NCBI GenBank assembly: GCA_964603255.1
Contig: CAZRVA010000058.1
Span: 1-15,798, forward strand
From: UBA6183 sp964603255
GTDB taxonomy: Bacteria > Bacteroidota > Bacteroidia > UKL13-3
Direction: 5' to 3'
Length of the DNA: 15,798 bases
Positions 14,798 through 15,798 of the stretch are shown in pieces. Numbering within the stretch: position 1 is the first letter of the stretch; each line of letters opens with the position of its first letter. The position numbers and the translations under genes are program-made. The notes beneath the pieces are model-generated. The model ran no database searches. It was not told the origin of the DNA and was given only the letters and a program-made list of their open reading frames with translations.

Positions 14798-14825
14798 TTA
14801 TCAATTTTTATCAATTGTTTGATAA
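14798..14825. promoter_or_regulatory. Cluster of three TTATCAA half-sites (candidate operator)
   Basis: TTATCAA occurs at 14798-14804 and 14808-14814 as direct repeats 10 bp apart. Its exact reverse complement TTGATAA follows at 14819-14825, starting 11 bp after the second copy. The last two form an inverted repeat around TTGT. The cluster lies about 45-75 bp upstream of the -7 element, a typical activator position. The binding protein is unknown; the adjacent response regulator is a candidate by position only. Confidence 0.4.
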
Positions 14826-15045
14826 ATGATAGAAAATCAATGTTATAAAAACGAAACCACAAACAATATTAGAACAAATTTTTACCAAATACTTGTTGTT
14901 TTGGGGAGATTTTGCCATTTGTTTATGCATAACTGCTGCTCAATTTTAAAATTACACCGTTCACAGCAATATACGAGAATAAACTAAATAAGGATTTTAA
15001 CCAATAAATGCTGGTTGATTAAAACAAAATAGTGTCGGCTTAAGG

Positions 15046-15699
15046 CTAAAACAAAAACCACTTGTTTTTTACTGCCAACATAACGGCCTGCGTTTTACTG
15101 CTTACGTGTAGTTTTTTGTAAATATTGGTAATGTGTGTACGCACGGTGTGGGGGCTTATAAATAGCAAGTCGGCAACGCCTTTATAATCTAATCCTTGAA
15201 CAAGCCCCTTTAAAATATCTTTTTCTCTTTCTGAAAGTACGGTGTCTTCGTTTTTCTTTTGTGTTGTTTTACCCTCAACCATAAGTTGTAATGCTTTTCG
15301 TGCAATACGCGGACTCATGGGTGCACCACCAAACTCAACCACTTCTTTTATGGAGGTTACAATTTTATCTACGCCTTCGTCTTTTAACAAATATCCAATG
15401 GCACCGGCTTTAATGGCATCAAATATTTTATCGTCATCATCAAAAACGGTAAGCATAATAAATTTTGTGTTGGGGTATTTTTCGGTGGCTATGTTTACTG
15501 TCTCAATGCCATTTAAAACGGGCATATCAATATCCATCAAAACAACATCGGGTTTTTGTTTCACTAACTTTATTTGATCTAAAAAATCCTCTCCATTCAC
15601 AGCCATAAAATCAACAACTATGTCTTTATAGTATAAAATTTTCTCGCTAAGCGAAACGCGATTAGGTTGTTTATCGTCAACAATAGCAATGTGTATCAT
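15046..15699 (-). CDS. NarL/LuxR-family two-component response regulator
   Basis: This is a DNA-binding transcription regulator switched by phosphorylation from a sensor kinase. Its 217 residues are the usual length. The receiver domain (about 1-120) has the acidic pair Asp8-Asp9 (IVDD), phosphoacceptor Asp56 in LMDIDMP, switch Thr84 in MLTVFDD and Lys106 in YLLKDE. After a linker, the LuxR-type helix-turn-helix domain (about 152-207) begins with LSEREKDILKGLVQG and contains the recognition segment SPHTVRTHITNIYKKL. The start MIHIAIVDD is the standard one. The gene follows the end of a putative histidine kinase by 61 bp on the same strand and precedes the giant surface protein gene, whose leader it could control. 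Target genes are not shown by the sequence. The gene ends TAG, and no strong terminator follows. Confidence 0.93.
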   Translation of the reverse strand: MIHIAIVDDKQPNRVSLSEKILYYKDIVVDFMAVNGEDFLDQIKLVKQKPDVVLMDIDMPVLNGIETVNIATEKYPNTKFIMLTVFDDDDKIFDAIKAGAIGYLLKDEGVDKIVTSIKEVVEFGGAPMSPRIARKALQLMVEGKTTQKKNEDTVLSEREKDILKGLVQGLDYKGVADLLFISPHTVRTHITNIYKKLHVSSKTQAVMLAVKNKWFLF

Positions 15700-15739
15700 G
15701 GTAGAATAAATTTCATCAAAGGTTATTAAAGTTGATTTG

Positions 15740-15756
15740 TTTAACTATACGTTAAA
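15740..15756. repeat. Inverted repeat TTTAAC-TATAC-GTTAAA between kinase and regulator genes
   Basis: A perfect 6-bp inverted repeat with a 5-nt loop lies in the 61-bp gap between the kinase stop codon and the regulator ATG. It could be a binding site for autoregulation, but AT-rich palindromes of this size also arise by chance. Confidence 0.3.
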
Positions 15757-15760
15757 TGCA

Positions 15761-15798
15761 TTAATTTAGGGTTATTGTTACGTTAGTTCCTTTGCCCG
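15761..15798 (-). CDS. C-terminal end of a probable histidine kinase (cut by window edge)
   Basis: Only the last 11 sense codons and the TAA stop are visible, reading GKGTNVTITLN. This matches the end of the HATPase_c fold of sensor kinases, where a GxGTxVxI/L strand closes the ATP-binding domain. Position supports it: same strand, 61 bp upstream of the response regulator, the usual kinase-regulator order. The call rests on a very short peptide plus context, and the sensor part is outside the window. Confidence 0.6.
   Translation of the reverse strand, partial: GKGTNVTITLN

Larger units (their letters stand above)
14723..15045. other. Leader region between the response regulator and giant surface protein genes
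   Basis: These 323 bp hold no gene. They contain the promoter element and TTATCAA cluster described separately. A weak inverted repeat, AACCA...TGGTT (14999-15016), lacks a T-run on either strand and is not a convincing terminator, so the response regulator transcript has no clear end before the giant gene. Confidence 0.6.

Noticed and set aside
14999..15016. Inverted repeat AACCA...TGGTT as terminator of the response regulator
   Set aside because: The stem is only 5 bp and there is no T-run after it on the minus strand.
15242..15577. A 111-codon plus-strand open frame antisense to the response regulator
   Set aside because: It is a shadow of the conserved receiver and linker coding sequence; no domain is recognisable.

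Overview
The window reads as chromosomal DNA of a member of the Bacteroidota. The evidence is a 3178-residue secreted protein with a type IX secretion (T9SS) C-terminal sorting domain, promoters of the TTTG / TAnnTTTG type rather than the sigma70 type, start codons with little or no Shine-Dalgarno sequence, and AT-rich DNA. Genus and species cannot be read from the sequence.

Left part (1-1512, minus strand). A Vsr-type mismatch endonuclease gene overlaps a Dcm-like DNA cytosine-5 methyltransferase gene that runs off the left edge. About 570 bp without genes separates them from a tRNA-Phe(GAA) gene. That tRNA has its own promoter and terminator, and a 16-nt piece of its sequence is repeated 79 bp downstream. 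The layout fits a small DNA-modification island next to a tRNA gene.

Central part (1647-5116, plus strand). First comes a membrane protein with two [4Fe-4S] motifs, related to heterodisulfide reductase subunits and closed by a clear terminator. Then selU and selD overlap by 14 bp. SelD makes selenophosphate and SelU uses it to replace the sulfur of 2-thiouridine at tRNA position 34, so the pair forms a compact tRNA-selenouridine cassette. SelD has Cys, not Sec, at its active site.

Right part (5186-15798, minus strand). A 9.5-kb gene encodes a giant secreted protein with a signal peptide, 29 Ig-like domains, a beta-rich region, an Fn3-like domain and a T9SS sorting domain. The Ig-like domains fall into three classes (A, B, C). 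After the first three domains they follow a higher-order A-A-B-B-C pattern: one four-domain version, four full copies with a period of about 415-423 residues, and a closing A-A pair. Upstream lie a NarL/LuxR-type response regulator gene and the last codons of what looks like its histidine kinase. The 323-bp leader of the giant gene holds a TAACTTTG promoter element and three TTATCAA half-sites about one helical turn apart. A bidirectional terminator sits between the convergent selD and the giant gene.

I see no CRISPR array, insertion sequence, integrase, rRNA or selenocysteine machinery. The most distinctive element is the five-domain super-repeat of the giant surface protein.
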